Source of the DNA: Streptosporangiaceae bacterium NEAU-GS5 | GTDB lineage: Bacteria > Actinomycetota > Actinomycetes > Streptosporangiales > Streptosporangiaceae | Direction: 5' to 3' | DNA: 64,000 bases | NCBI GenBank assembly: GCA_017592665.1 | Contig: JAGFNW010000001.1 | Location: forward strand, 1-64,000 | Part shown: positions 1 through 9,175 of the stretch, piece by piece | Numbering within the stretch: the first letter of the stretch is position 1 | Layout: every line of letters starts with the position of its first letter | Position numbers and translations under genes: made by a program | Notes under the pieces: generated by a model | Database searches by the model: none | What the model saw: the letters and a program-made list of their open reading frames with translations, nothing else | What the model was told of the DNA's origin: nothing

Positions 1-146
1 GACGCGTCGGTCATCACCGCCTCCGTCGTCAACGGAACGATCTCCGACACCGCCCCCACGAACGTCGTCTTCCCAACGCCGAACCCACCCGCGACGACAA
101 TCTTCGTCGAGGTGAGCCCACGCCCGTTAGAGCCTCCGAAGTCCAC
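1..146 (-). CDS. Conservon small GTPase (CvnD-type), partial at window edge
   Basis: Only the N-terminal 48 or so residues are present; the gene runs off the left edge. They contain a P-loop, GGFGVGKTTF, and the flanking residues match the complete GTPase at 4427-5017 almost exactly, so this is the same MglA/Rab-like conservon GTPase. The likely start is the GTG at 146. It is preceded by AAAGGG and is conserved in the second copy, whereas a possible upstream TTG in that copy is TGG here. The start overlaps the end of the DUF742 gene by 20 bases, so the two are probably translationally coupled. It is the last gene of conservon 1. The family acts as the GTPase output of a membrane kinase-like complex. 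Confidence 0.85.
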   Translation of the reverse strand, partial: MDFGGSNGRGLTSTKIVVAGGFGVGKTTFVGAVSEIVPLTTEAVMTDA

Positions 147-510
147 TGAGCACCCTTTCCAGCAAATTCAGATCCGGCTTACCCGCCTCCAACTGCGGCT
201 GGTGAACATGCACCAGGCCCTCGGTCACCATGTCGGAGATCACGACCCGGACCACCCCGAGGGGGATCCGTAACATAGCCGAGATCTCGGCCACCGAGCG
301 GACCTGGCGGCAGAGCGAGGCGATCGCCTGCCGTTCCGGGGTCAGCAGGGATAGATCCTGATGTAATGAGGTCGCCGACGAAACCAGCGCCTCCATGGCG
401 AGATGCAGGCGCGGCGCCGTACGCCCACCTGTCACCGCATACGGACGCACCAACGAGCTGGATTCCGCTGGCTGGCCCGGAAACGGGTCATTAGTCCAGC
501 CACCTGCCAC
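127..510 (-). CDS. DUF742 protein of conservon 1 (CvnC-type)
   Basis: 127 residues, the usual size for DUF742. After a short variable N-terminus it has the family motif VRPYAVTGGRT, then a winged-helix-like middle (VRSVAEISAMLRIPLGVVRV) and the terminal VLSGLRRL. The copy at 4998-5357 shares all three. DUF742 proteins are the third gene of conservons and are thought to assemble with the kinase, roadblock protein and GTPase at the membrane. It begins 21 bases after the roadblock gene and its end overlaps the GTPase start. Start: ATG at 510, just before MAGGWTNDPF. Biochemical role is not established for the family. Confidence 0.9.
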   Translation of the reverse strand: MAGGWTNDPFPGQPAESSSLVRPYAVTGGRTAPRLHLAMEALVSSATSLHQDLSLLTPERQAIASLCRQVRSVAEISAMLRIPLGVVRVVISDMVTEGLVHVHQPQLEAGKPDLNLLERVLSGLRRL

Positions 511-531
511 GGCGTCCTCCTGTTATCGCGT

Positions 532-957
532 TCAACGCGGGCCGTGCGACGCCTGCAGCTCGGCGCGCACAGCAGGCGTGAGAACCTGCCCCGCCCGCTC
601 CACCAGCAGCGTCATCTGGTATGCAACCAGGCCCATGTCGCAGTCGGCCGCGGCGAGAACGGCAAGGCACGACCCATCGCTGATCTGCATGATCAGCAAG
701 AGGCCACGCTGCATCTCTACCACAGTCTGGGTCACGGCGCCGCCCTCGAACACCCGGGATGCCCCCTGGGTAAGGCTGATCAGACCGGCCGCCACGGCGG
801 CCAGTTGATCCGCCCGATCCTTGGGGAACCCCTCCGAGAACGCAAGCGGCAAGCCATCCGACGAGACCACGACCGTGTGCGCCACTCCTGGCACGTTGTT
901 CACGAAGTCCGTGATCAGCCAGCTGATGCCACGCGCCGCCTGGCTCATCTCTCTCAT
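532..957 (-). CDS. Roadblock/LC7-domain protein of conservon 1 (CvnB-type)
   Basis: 141 residues. Roadblock/LC7 fold: the N-terminal helix runs into VPGVAHTVVVSSDGLPLA, followed by [20 protein letters not shown] and a C-terminal GLVAYQMTLLVERAGQVLTP helix. Start chosen at ATG 957 (MREMSQ), preceded by GAAGGT; the frame stays open further upstream but that part overlaps the kinase end and is low-complexity. Roadblock proteins in conservons act as GTPase-activating or adaptor subunits (MglB-like). It lies 32 bases after the kinase gene and shares about the whole fold with the copy at 5379-5798. Confidence 0.9.
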   Translation of the reverse strand: MREMSQAARGISWLITDFVNNVPGVAHTVVVSSDGLPLAFSEGFPKDRADQLAAVAAGLISLTQGASRVFEGGAVTQTVVEMQRGLLLIMQISDGSCLAVLAAADCDMGLVAYQMTLLVERAGQVLTPAVRAELQASHGPR

Positions 958-989
958 GCCGCTACCTTCTTCACTAGGTCTCCTTGTCG

Positions 990-3900
990 CTAGGTGCCGC
1001 TGGGTGAGCCGGGGTAACCGTCTTCCTCGCTGGCCTCGCCTCGAGCCACCGCCCGGCCGTGCCGGATGCCCTGCTGGAAGCTGGACAGCCGGCTCCGCAC
1101 CCGGTCCGGTGAGACGTGCGGCACCGGAGCGGCGGGAGCCTGCGGCAGGACCGGATCGGCCGAGCCGGGGACCAGGTTGGCCTTGGGCACGCGCTTGGGC
1201 AGGCCCGAGGACGTGATGCCGCCGAGCGAGGGGTCCGCGGCGGCCTGCGCGGCCTGCCAGCCCACGTCGGCCGGAGACGACCACGGCTTCGGCTCCAGCG
1301 GGGAGCTCACCTCGCCGTCGTCGTCCTCCTTCTTCTCGGCCGGGGCCGCCCGCCTGAACCAGTCGGACTCCACCGCCGCGAAGATCGGGAGGTATTCCTC
1401 TTCGGCCGTCTCCATCGGCGAGTGCCGTACGACGGGCAGCGGGCCCGTGCGGTCGATCTCGGACTCGAAGGGGCCGCCGAAGGCGCCGGGCCAGCCGGTG
1501 CCCGGCTGTCCGGCCGCGGGCCAGTTGTTGCCGCCGCCGCCCTGCGGGGCGCCGCCGGCCTGGCCGGGCCAGGGGGCGAGCATGCCGTTCTCGAACCGGG
1601 CCGCCTCGAAGGGGTCGCGCTCGGGCATGGGCGGCCGGTCGAACGGGCCGGGCTGCTGGCCGTGCTGGGGCCCGCCCGGCTGGCCATACGGCTGACCGGG
1701 CTGTCCCTGATCGAACGGTCCACCGAAGGCGCCGCCGGGCGGCAGGTGCCCGCCCGTCTGGTACGGCGTGCCGGCCCCGCTCTCGAAGGAGCGCCGGTCG
1801 AAGACGCCGCTGGCCATCGGGCCGCCGGGGCCGAACGGGTAGTTCGGGAAGGCGCCGCTCTCACCGGTGAACGAGTTCGGGTTCCCGGTGAACGAGCCCG
1901 AGTCGAACGGGTTGTTCTGCCCGCTCGCCACCGGCATCGACGGGAACGAGCCGAACGCCGGGCGGTCGTAGGGGTCGCCCCCGTTGGGGCTCTGCGGGCC
2001 GGGCCCGTCGGCTCCGAAGTAGGGGCCGGGGGGCAGGCTCTGGAAGGGCGTCGGGCTGGCCAGGGCCGGCTGCGGCGTGCCGTACGCCATCGGACCGGCG
2101 GCGAGCTCGGGCTGCGGCATGCCGGGCACGCCCGGGAACGCCGGCCCCGCCTGGGACAGCAGGGAGTCCGGCAGCAGCACCATGGCGGTCAGGCCGCCGG
2201 TGTCCTGCTGGCGGAGCTGGACGCGGATGCCGTGGCGCAGCGCCAGGCGGCCGACCACGAACAGGCCCATCCGCCGCGACACCGACACGTCCACCACCGG
2301 CGGGTTGGCCAGCCGGTAGTTGGCTCCGGCCAGCTCGTCGGAGGTCATGCCGATGCCCTGGTCGCTGACGGCCACCATCAGGCCACCGCCGTCGATCCGG
2401 TTGCTGGTGACCCCGACCCGCGTCTCGCGCGGGGAGAACGAGATGGCGTTCTCGACGAGCTCGGCGACCAGGTGGACCACGTCGTTGACCGACTGGCCGA
2501 GCACGGCCACGCCGGGCTGCACGGCCAGCTGCACCCGCTCGTAGTTCTCGACCTCCGACAGGGCGGCGCGGACCACGTCCACGACCGGCACCGGCTGGCC
2601 CCAGCGGCGCGCCGGCTCCTGCCCGGCGAGGACCAGCAGGTTCTCGCTGTTGCGGCGCATGCGGGTGGCGAGGTGGTCGAGCTTGAACAGGTTGCCGAGC
2701 CGGTGCTCGTCCTGCTCACCCTGCTCCAGGCCTTCGATGAGGCTGAGCTGGCGCTCGACCAGGGTCTGGCTGCGCCGGGAGAGGTTGACGAACATGGCGT
2801 TGATGTTGCTGCGGAGGCGGGCCTCGTCGCCGGCCAGCCGTACGGCCTCGCGGTGGACCTCGTCGAAGGCCCGCGCCACTTCGCCGACCTCGTCGCGGCT
2901 GACCACGCCGATGGGGATGATGGGCGGGGTGTCGGCGAGATCGCCGGTCTCGCGCAGCCGCTGGACCGTGTCCGGCAGCCGGTGCCCGGCGACCTCCAGG
3001 GCCTCGCTGCGCAGCCGGCGGAGGGGCCGGACGAGGGAACGGGCCACGCCGGTGGTGATGACCAGCACGGCCGCCAGGAGGGCCACCACGGCGCCGGCCA
3101 CGAGCCACGCCCTGGTCTGCTCGTCGGAGCGGAGCAGGTCGCTGCGGGCCGTGATGCCGCTGGCGATCGAGGTCTCCACGTCGCGCATCTTGTCGATGGG
3201 CTGGGAGGCCGCCTCGAACCACTCGCGGGCGTCGTCGGCCTTGGTCTCGTCGAGGTTGTTCAGCGGGAAGCCGGCGTTAGCGCGGTCCAGGGCGAGCGTG
3301 CGCAGGAACTCCGCCTGGTCGACCTTGCGGCCGGTGACGTTCTCGTCGTACGTGGTCCGCTGGGCCGAGGTCGCGTTCTTGCGGAACAGCGCGAGCTGCG
3401 CATTCTGCTCGGACACCGCGCCGAGGAAGGTCTGCAGCTGGGTCTGCTCGAAGGTGCCGGCCGGAATGACCGTGGCGAGCAGGCCGCGCTGGATCGAGGC
3501 GGCCTCCTTGGCGTGGGACAGCGCGCTCAGCGAGACCGCGAGCGTGCCGAGCTCCTCGTCCTGGGTGTTCTTGCCCAGCTCGTCCTGCAGGCTCAGCAGG
3601 TCGTCGATGACCAGGGTGTACTGGTTCAGGATCGCGCTCGGCAGCAGCGTCTCCTGGATGGCCTGCTTGCGCAGCTGCTCCAGGCCGCCGAGCTTGCCGA
3701 GGATGTTCTCGATCTCCTGGCCCGCGCGCCCGCCGAGCTCGTCGCGGAGCGGCGTGGCCAGCTCGCGCACGCCGGTGGCGGCTCCGTCCGTACGGTTGAC
3801 CTGCTGGGTGACCGCGTTCATGCCCTTGTCGGGCCGGGCGATCGCGGCCCACCAGGCGGTGCGGTCCCGCTCGGACTCGAGCTCGTGGGTCAGCCCGCCG

Positions 3901-4148
3901 ACCCGCCCCACGAGCTGGGCCAGCTCGTTCAGGCGCTGGAATTCGCCCGCGGTGTTGATGGACGACACGACGCGGATGCCGCCGAGCAGCAGGGCGGCAA
4001 GCGTGGGTACGAGGATCAGGGCAATGAGCCGGGAACGCACACGCCAGTTGCGCAGCCGCAGGGCGCTGCCGGCGCTGGGCTCCTGCCCTGGCGCCTCCTG
4101 GGCCGCGATCACCGGGCCCTGCTCACTCCGGGGATCTTGGGTCCTCAA
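990..4148 (-). CDS. Nitrate/sulfonate-sensing-type histidine kinase-like protein of conservon 1 (CvnA-type)
   Basis: About 1052 residues. Order: first membrane helix (LIALILVPTLAALLLGG), a roughly 300-residue helical extracytoplasmic NIT-type sensor, second membrane helix (AWLVAGAVVALLAAVLVITT), HAMP (RSLVRPLRRLRSEALEVAG), a dimerisation region (FKLDHLATRMRRNSENLLVL), a HATPase_c domain (ELVENAISFSPRETRVGV, VSDQGIGM), then about 370 residues rich in Pro, Gly and Phe. Start chosen at TTG 4148: both conservon kinases share the sequence CCATTGA-GACC here, and GAAGG precedes it. GTG 4112 is an alternative. An upstream extension to 4310 lacks a credible start. First gene of conservon 1; partners follow directly. 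Confidence 0.88.
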   Translation of the reverse strand: MRTQDPRSEQGPVIAAQEAPGQEPSAGSALRLRNWRVRSRLIALILVPTLAALLLGGIRVVSSINTAGEFQRLNELAQLVGRVGGLTHELESERDRTAWWAAIARPDKGMNAVTQQVNRTDGAATGVRELATPLRDELGGRAGQEIENILGKLGGLEQLRKQAIQETLLPSAILNQYTLVIDDLLSLQDELGKNTQDEELGTLAVSLSALSHAKEAASIQRGLLATVIPAGTFEQTQLQTFLGAVSEQNAQLALFRKNATSAQRTTYDENVTGRKVDQAEFLRTLALDRANAGFPLNNLDETKADDAREWFEAASQPIDKMRDVETSIASGITARSDLLRSDEQTRAWLVAGAVVALLAAVLVITTGVARSLVRPLRRLRSEALEVAGHRLPDTVQRLRETGDLADTPPIIPIGVVSRDEVGEVARAFDEVHREAVRLAGDEARLRSNINAMFVNLSRRSQTLVERQLSLIEGLEQGEQDEHRLGNLFKLDHLATRMRRNSENLLVLAGQEPARRWGQPVPVVDVVRAALSEVENYERVQLAVQPGVAVLGQSVNDVVHLVAELVENAISFSPRETRVGVTSNRIDGGGLMVAVSDQGIGMTSDELAGANYRLANPPVVDVSVSRRMGLFVVGRLALRHGIRVQLRQQDTGGLTAMVLLPDSLLSQAGPAFPGVPGMPQPELAAGPMAYGTPQPALASPTPFQSLPPGPYFGADGPGPQSPNGGDPYDRPAFGSFPSMPVASGQNNPFDSGSFTGNPNSFTGESGAFPNYPFGPGGPMASGVFDRRSFESGAGTPYQTGGHLPPGGAFGGPFDQGQPGQPYGQPGGPQHGQQPGPFDRPPMPERDPFEAARFENGMLAPWPGQAGGAPQGGGGNNWPAAGQPGTGWPGAFGGPFESEIDRTGPLPVVRHSPMETAEEEYLPIFAAVESDWFRRAAPAEKKEDDDGEVSSPLEPKPWSSPADVGWQAAQAAADPSLGGITSSGLPKRVPKANLVPGSADPVLPQAPAAPVPHVSPDRVRSRLSSFQQGIRHGRAVARGEASEEDGYPGSPSGT

Positions 4149-4371
4149 TGGCCTTCGCAACCTCTCGCCTGATGTGCGGGGAAACTGCGTCTCCACGCTT
4201 GGGGCAACCGGGACGCCAGAGACGTCCTGCGGGCCGAAGGCAATTCCAGCACACCCATACCATGCGGGCCAACTGCACGAATGTGCACTAAAGGCCCTAG
4301 AAGTGGACACACGTCATCAAAAAGGCCCAGCAGTCCACGCGTAGGACCTACCTAATTTCGCAGAAAATAGG

Positions 4372-4400
4372 AGGGACGGCGCGTAAGCCGCGCCGTCCCT
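4372..4400 (-). terminator. Intrinsic terminator of conservon 2
   Basis: Twelve-base perfect arms (AGGGACGGCGCG and CGCGCCGTCCCT) with a 5-base loop start 26 bases after the GTPase stop. On the minus strand the hairpin is followed by the T-rich CCTATTTTCTG. It separates the two conservons into distinct transcription units. Confidence 0.85.
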
Positions 4401-4426
4401 GGGTATGAAACACGTTCTGGTTGGTG

Positions 4427-5017
4427 CTAATAGGACCTGCCCCCGTAGGCGGCCCGGACCGACAGCACATACTCCACCAAGGTGATGAGCGTCGACTTGA
4501 CCGCTTCGCGGGAGCGCGCGTCGGTGCGCACGATCGGGATGTGCGGCGCGAGCGACAGAGCCTCACGCACCTCGTCCTCCGAATGCAAGTAGGTGCCGTC
4601 CCAGCCGTTGACAGCCACCACGAAGGGCAGCTGGGCTTCCTCGAAGTAGTCGATGGCCGGGAAGCTGTCGGCCAGGCGCCGGGTGTCGACCAGCACGATC
4701 GCGCCGATCGCGCCGCGCACCAGGTCGTCCCACATGAACCAGAACCGGTGCTGGCCAGGCGTGCCGAACAGATAGAGGATCAGATCCTGGTCCAGCGACA
4801 GGCGGCCGAAGTCCATGGCCACCGTCGTGGTGGTCTTGTTGGGCGTGAGTCCGAGGTCGTCGATGCCCGCCGAGGCGTCGGTCATCACGGCCTCGGTCGT
4901 CAGCGGAAGGATCTCCGAGACGGCGCCCACGAAAGTCGTCTTGCCCACGCCGAAGCCGCCCGCGACGACGATCTTCGTCGAGGTGAGCCCCCGGCTGCTA
5001 GAGCCTGCGAAGTCCAC
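4427..5017 (-). CDS. Conservon small GTPase (CvnD-type), conservon 2
   Basis: 196 residues from GTG 5017. P-loop GGFGVGKTTF near the N-terminus, switch-like TTTVAMDFGRL, Walker-B-like LYLFGTPGQHRFWF, and the base-recognition segment VAVNGWDG, where NGWD takes the place of the usual NKxD. This is the MglA/Rab-like GTPase of conservons, regulated by the roadblock and DUF742 partners. Start: GTG 5017 preceded by AAAGGG at good spacing. A TTG at 5032 is in frame but is TGG in the first copy, so GTG is the conserved choice. It overlaps the DUF742 gene by 20 bases and is followed by a strong terminator. Confidence 0.92.
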   Translation of the reverse strand: MDFAGSSSRGLTSTKIVVAGGFGVGKTTFVGAVSEILPLTTEAVMTDASAGIDDLGLTPNKTTTTVAMDFGRLSLDQDLILYLFGTPGQHRFWFMWDDLVRGAIGAIVLVDTRRLADSFPAIDYFEEAQLPFVVAVNGWDGTYLHSEDEVREALSLAPHIPIVRTDARSREAVKSTLITLVEYVLSVRAAYGGRSY

Positions 5018-5357
5018 TGAGCACCCTTTCAAGCAGGTTGAGATCTGGCTGTCCGTCGTTGAGCTGCGACACGTGCAGGCGGACCAGACCTTCGTCGGCC
5101 ATGTCGGCGATCAGGACGCGCGCCACTCCAAGCGGGACCCGGAGCAGAGCGGAGATCTCCGCGACCGACCGGACCGAGCGGCAGAGCATCAGGATCGATT
5201 CCTGCTCGGGCGTGAGCAGAGAATAGTCTGCGTTGAGCGTCGTCGCCGACGAGACGAGCGTCTCCATCGCCAAGTGATAGCGCGGTGCGGCGCGCCCGCC
5301 GGTAACGGCGTACGGACGGAACAGAGGCTCGTCCTCTGTCCCGTCAGGCCCGCGCAT
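4998..5357 (-). CDS. DUF742 protein of conservon 2 (CvnC-type)
   Basis: 119 residues with the DUF742 motif FRPYAVTGGRAAP near the N-terminus, a helix-turn-helix-like VRSVAEISALLRVPLGVARV, and the ending LLERVLSGLRRL seen in the first copy. ATG at 5357. It lies 21 bases after the roadblock gene, the same spacing as in conservon 1, which indicates duplication of the whole block. Expected to act in the membrane-associated conservon complex; no enzymatic motif. Confidence 0.9.
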   Translation of the reverse strand: MRGPDGTEDEPLFRPYAVTGGRAAPRYHLAMETLVSSATTLNADYSLLTPEQESILMLCRSVRSVAEISALLRVPLGVARVLIADMADEGLVRLHVSQLNDGQPDLNLLERVLSGLRRL

Positions 5358-5378
5358 TCCCCTCTCCGTTCACCGGAC

Positions 5379-5798
5379 TCACCTGCGACTGGTCTGAAGC
5401 TCGGCGCGAAGCGCCGGGGTGAGGGTCTGGCCGACACGGTCTACCAGCAGCGTCATCTGGTAGGCCACCAGGCCCATGTCGCAGTCCGGCGCGGCGAGCA
5501 CGCAAAGACAGGAACCGTCGCTGATGGCCATGACGAGGAGCAGGCCGCGCTCCATCTCCACGACCGTCTGGGTCACGGCGCCACCCTCGAAAACACGGGC
5601 GGCGCCCACCGTGAGGCTGAGCAACCCCGCGGCGACCGCGGCCAATTGATCAGCCCGGTCCGGCGGAAAACCGTCCGAGTGGGCCAGCCGCAGTCCGTCG
5701 GCCGAGACCACCACGGCGTGCGCGACACCGGGCGTCCCGGTGACGAACTCCGTGATCAGCCAGTCGAACCTGCGAGCTTCCACGCTCAGCTCAGTCAC
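5379..5798 (-). CDS. Roadblock/LC7-domain protein of conservon 2 (CvnB-type)
   Basis: 139 residues. Same fold as the copy at 532-957: [63 protein letters not shown] start at 5798 overlaps the TGA of the kinase by four bases (GTGA), so it is translationally coupled to the kinase. In conservon 1 the corresponding genes are separated by 32 bases. Likely adaptor or GTPase regulator for the CvnD protein downstream. Confidence 0.92.
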   Translation of the reverse strand: MTELSVEARRFDWLITEFVTGTPGVAHAVVVSADGLRLAHSDGFPPDRADQLAAVAAGLLSLTVGAARVFEGGAVTQTVVEMERGLLLVMAISDGSCLCVLAAPDCDMGLVAYQMTLLVDRVGQTLTPALRAELQTSRR

Positions 5799-8700
5799 GA
5801 GCCCTCCTCCTCATTGCCCGACCCTTCGTTCCCCCCGCCGGCCGCTTCGGCCCGGCCGCGTCGGATGCCCTGCTGGAAGCTGGACAGCCGGTTGCGCACC
5901 ACATCGGCCGAAACGGGCGGACGCGGAGCAGCGGCAGGAGCCGGGTTGTTCACCGATCCGGGGACAAGATTGGCCTTAGGCGTCCGCTTGGGCAAACCGG
6001 CGGACGTTATGCCGCCCATGGCGGGCTCTCTGGCCGCCTGCGCCGCCTGCCAGCCGGTGTCCGCGGCCGACTCCCACACGCTGCCCGAGGAGGCCGCGGC
6101 GGGCTCCTGCGCGGGCTGCGCGTACGGGGAATACGAGGATTGAGGGGTGTGCCCGGACACCGGAGGGGCTCCGGCGTCCAGCGGCCCGACGGGAGGCTGG
6201 CCGGCAGGCGGGGTCTGCGGGCCCGGCTGCGGCGGGCGGCGGAACCACGCGGACTCGACCGAGGCGAAGATCGGCAGGTATTCGTCGCCGCGCTCCAGCG
6301 CCGAGTCGGTCACCCGCGGCAGCGGGCCCGTCTCGGCCGGGTCGTGCGAGCGGTTCCAGTCGTCGAAGGCGCCGGAAAGAGGCGACGGCGGGATCCCGAA
6401 CGATCCTGTGTCGCCCGAAGACCCGTTCCCGTGCCCGGCGCCGCCGCCGTTGGCCGGGGGCAGGGGCGCGAGGGGCTGCGGGGAGGGGTTCCCCGGCCAG
6501 CCGTACGCAGGGAAGCCGCCGGACACGTCCGTGGGCTGAGCCGAGCTCGTGCGGTCGAATCCGGGGAAACCGCCCGAGGCGTCGGCCGGCGGCTGCCCGA
6601 AAGCGGGATACGACCCCGAGGCGTCCGTAGGCGGCCCGGCGAACGACTGACTGTCGAACGCGGGGAAGCCGCCGGTCGGCGTGCCGCCCGGCGGCGGCGC
6701 GAAGGCCGAGAAGCCCGTGGCGGGCGAGTCGACCGGCGGCGTCGGCGGCGTCGGCGGTGTGCCGAATGCCGCGAACGAGCCGGTGGTCGTGCTTTCCAGG
6801 CTGGCCGCGGGACGCCTGGTCGGCAGCCCGGAGGGGGTCCTGGACGGCCGGTCGCCGTTGCCGCTGTTCCACGGCTGATAGCCACCGGTGGTGGAGGCCG
6901 CCGCCGCGCCGTCGTAGCCGTACGGCGGGTTGACCGGCGCGAGGGCCGGGGCCCCCGGCGTGCTGGCGACCGAGGTGTCGGGGTTGGTGATGAGCTCGGT
7001 GGGGAACAGCACCATGGCGATCAGGCCGCCCGCGTCGCCCGGCCGCAGCTGCACCCGGATGCCGTGGCGCAGCGCGAGGCGGCCGACCACGAACAGGCCC
7101 ATCCGCCGCGACACCGACACGTCGACGGTGGGCGGATCGGACAGCCTGCGGTTGATCTCCAGAAGCTCGTCGCCCGTCATGCCGATGCCGGTGTCGCTGA
7201 CCGCCAGCAGGACCGCGCCGCCCTCGATGGGGCTGCTCGACACGATGACGTTGGTGTTGCGGGGAGAGAACGCGATGGCGTTCTCCACCAGCTCGGCCAG
7301 CAGGTGGACCGCGTCGTTGGCGGCGTGGCCGGCGATCGCGGCGTTGCGGTGCACCCGGATGGTGACCCGCTCGTAGTCCTCGACCTCCGACAGCGAGGCG
7401 CGGACCACGTCGACCAGGCGGGCCGGCTGGCTCCGCTTCCTGGCCGGCTCGTGACCGGCGAGGACCAGCAGGTTTTCACTGTTACGGCGCATGCGGGTGG
7501 CCAGGTGGTCGAGCTTGAACAGGTCCGCCAGACGGCCGCCGTCCTGCTCGCCGCGCTCCAGGCCGTCGATGAGCGAGATCTGCCGCTCGACGAGGGTCTG
7601 GGTCCGGCGGGACAGGTTGACGAACATGGCGTTGATCGCCGCGCGGAGGCGGGACTCTTCGGAGGCCAGCCGTACGGCCTGGCGGTGGACCTCGTCGAAG
7701 GCCTGCGCCACCTCGCCGATCTCGTCGCGCGATCCGACGTCGATGGGCTGCACGTCCGGCACGTGGTCGGGGTCGCCCGACTCGCGCATCCGCTGGACGA
7801 CCTCGGGCAGCCGCAGGCCGGCGATGTCGAGCGCCTCGGCGCGCAGCCGCCGCAGCGGCCGCACCATGGACCGCGCGATGAGGACGGTGGTGGCGAGGAC
7901 GAGGATCAGCAGGGCGAGGATGAGGGCGCCGGCGACGATGGCGTTGCGCCGCTCGGCCGACTCGAGGTCGGCGGCCCGGCCCAGCACCTGTGTCGCGACG
8001 GCCTTCTCGACCTGGCCGAACGAGGCGCCCTTGCCGGAGTCGATGATGTCGCTGCTGCCGGTGAACCACGTCTCGGAGAAGGCGAACCGGCCGGACAGCG
8101 GGCGCAGCGCGTTGTTGCGGGTGCCGAGCGCGACCGCCCAGGCCTTGATGCTCTCGTTGGCCGCGTAGTCCTGCGTGGTGATCACGCCGGACAGCAGCCG
8201 CCCGTTCTCCGGCCCGCCCTCGGCGACGAACGAGTTGTAGTCGCTCTTCTGCCTGGACCAGGAGCCGAGGAAGGTCTGGAGGTCGTCGGAGGTGAACGAC
8301 TGGGAGCGCTGCGGCTCGAGCAGCTCGCCGAGGAGCTGGCCGCGCTGCTGCGAGGCCTCCTCCTTGGCACGCGCCAGCGCGCCGAGCGCGCGTGACAGGC
8401 CCACGACCTCGGGGTCGTCGCTGATCTGGCTGAGCTCGTCGTGGAGCCGGAGCAGGCCGTCGATCACCGCGGTGTAGTCGACGGAGATGTTGCGCACCTC
8501 ACGGCCGGCCAGCCGGGCGGCGTCCGCGGCGTGGCTGTCGCTCAGCCGGTCGAGCTGGACGACGACCTGGCGGGCGTCGTCGGAGGCGCGCACGCCGTAG
8601 GCGGAGTCGATCGAGGTGGCGTCCTCGCTCACGGCCGGCAGCAGGCCGTCGACGACCTTCTTCTGGGCGTCGAGCGCCTTCTTCTTCTGGTCTCTGAGCG

Positions 8701-8983
8701 ACTTCAGCCGGCCCTGGGTGTCCAGGGCGCCCAGCTTGTCGACCCAGACCTTCGTGTCGCGTTCCAGGCCGAGCTCCTGCGCCAGGCCGCGGATGCGCCC
8801 GGAGAACTCGGCCGCGTCATGGGTGCGCTGATAGCCCGAGATGCTGTCCAGCGAGGCGACCACGCGCGTGCCCGCGAGGAGCACACCGACAACGGTCGGC
8901 GCCAGGATCAGCGCCGTGAGTCGAGTGGGGACGCGCCAGTTGCGGAGGGCGAAACGGCCGCTGCTGCGTCTGGAGGTCTTCAA
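5795..8983 (-). CDS. Nitrate-sensing-type histidine kinase-like protein of conservon 2 (CvnA-type)
   Basis: 1062 residues. Membrane helix LTALILAPTVVGVLLAG, helical extracytoplasmic NIT-type sensor, second helix AGALILALLILVLATTVLI, HAMP (RSMVRPLRRLRAEALDIAG), dimerisation region FKLDHLATRMRRNSENLLVL, HATPase_c (ELVENAIAFSPRNTNVIV, VSDTGIGMTGDEL) and a long Pro/Gly/Ser-rich tail. The start is TTG 8983 within a sequence shared with the other kinase. Its cytoplasmic kinase core is close to that of the first copy but the sensor regions differ strongly, suggesting different signals. It is the first gene of conservon 2; 192 bases of non-coding DNA precede it. Confidence 0.93.
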   Translation of the reverse strand: MKTSRRSSGRFALRNWRVPTRLTALILAPTVVGVLLAGTRVVASLDSISGYQRTHDAAEFSGRIRGLAQELGLERDTKVWVDKLGALDTQGRLKSLRDQKKKALDAQKKVVDGLLPAVSEDATSIDSAYGVRASDDARQVVVQLDRLSDSHAADAARLAGREVRNISVDYTAVIDGLLRLHDELSQISDDPEVVGLSRALGALARAKEEASQQRGQLLGELLEPQRSQSFTSDDLQTFLGSWSRQKSDYNSFVAEGGPENGRLLSGVITTQDYAANESIKAWAVALGTRNNALRPLSGRFAFSETWFTGSSDIIDSGKGASFGQVEKAVATQVLGRAADLESAERRNAIVAGALILALLILVLATTVLIARSMVRPLRRLRAEALDIAGLRLPEVVQRMRESGDPDHVPDVQPIDVGSRDEIGEVAQAFDEVHRQAVRLASEESRLRAAINAMFVNLSRRTQTLVERQISLIDGLERGEQDGGRLADLFKLDHLATRMRRNSENLLVLAGHEPARKRSQPARLVDVVRASLSEVEDYERVTIRVHRNAAIAGHAANDAVHLLAELVENAIAFSPRNTNVIVSSSPIEGGAVLLAVSDTGIGMTGDELLEINRRLSDPPTVDVSVSRRMGLFVVGRLALRHGIRVQLRPGDAGGLIAMVLFPTELITNPDTSVASTPGAPALAPVNPPYGYDGAAAASTTGGYQPWNSGNGDRPSRTPSGLPTRRPAASLESTTTGSFAAFGTPPTPPTPPVDSPATGFSAFAPPPGGTPTGGFPAFDSQSFAGPPTDASGSYPAFGQPPADASGGFPGFDRTSSAQPTDVSGGFPAYGWPGNPSPQPLAPLPPANGGGAGHGNGSSGDTGSFGIPPSPLSGAFDDWNRSHDPAETGPLPRVTDSALERGDEYLPIFASVESAWFRRPPQPGPQTPPAGQPPVGPLDAGAPPVSGHTPQSSYSPYAQPAQEPAAASSGSVWESAADTGWQAAQAAREPAMGGITSAGLPKRTPKANLVPGSVNNPAPAAAPRPPVSADVVRNRLSSFQQGIRRGRAEAAGGGNEGSGNEEEGS

Positions 8984-9175
8984 TGGTTCACCGGCCCCCG
9001 CTGTCTATCGGCGTCCCCCACGCCCGAGGGCGGCATGAAGTGACATTGCTGTACAAGCCGGGACAAATTCGACCACAAGGTCACGATAGACCCGGACCAT
9101 ACTGGCCCCGACGGCCACATTGTTACCAATTGGAAAGGTTGTTGCGGATCGAATCACCGAACTCGATTCAACGAC

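Noticed and set aside
1116-4172. Long open frame on the plus strand under the conservon kinase
   Set aside because: Rich in Gly, Arg, Ala and His without any domain; mirror of the true kinase frame.
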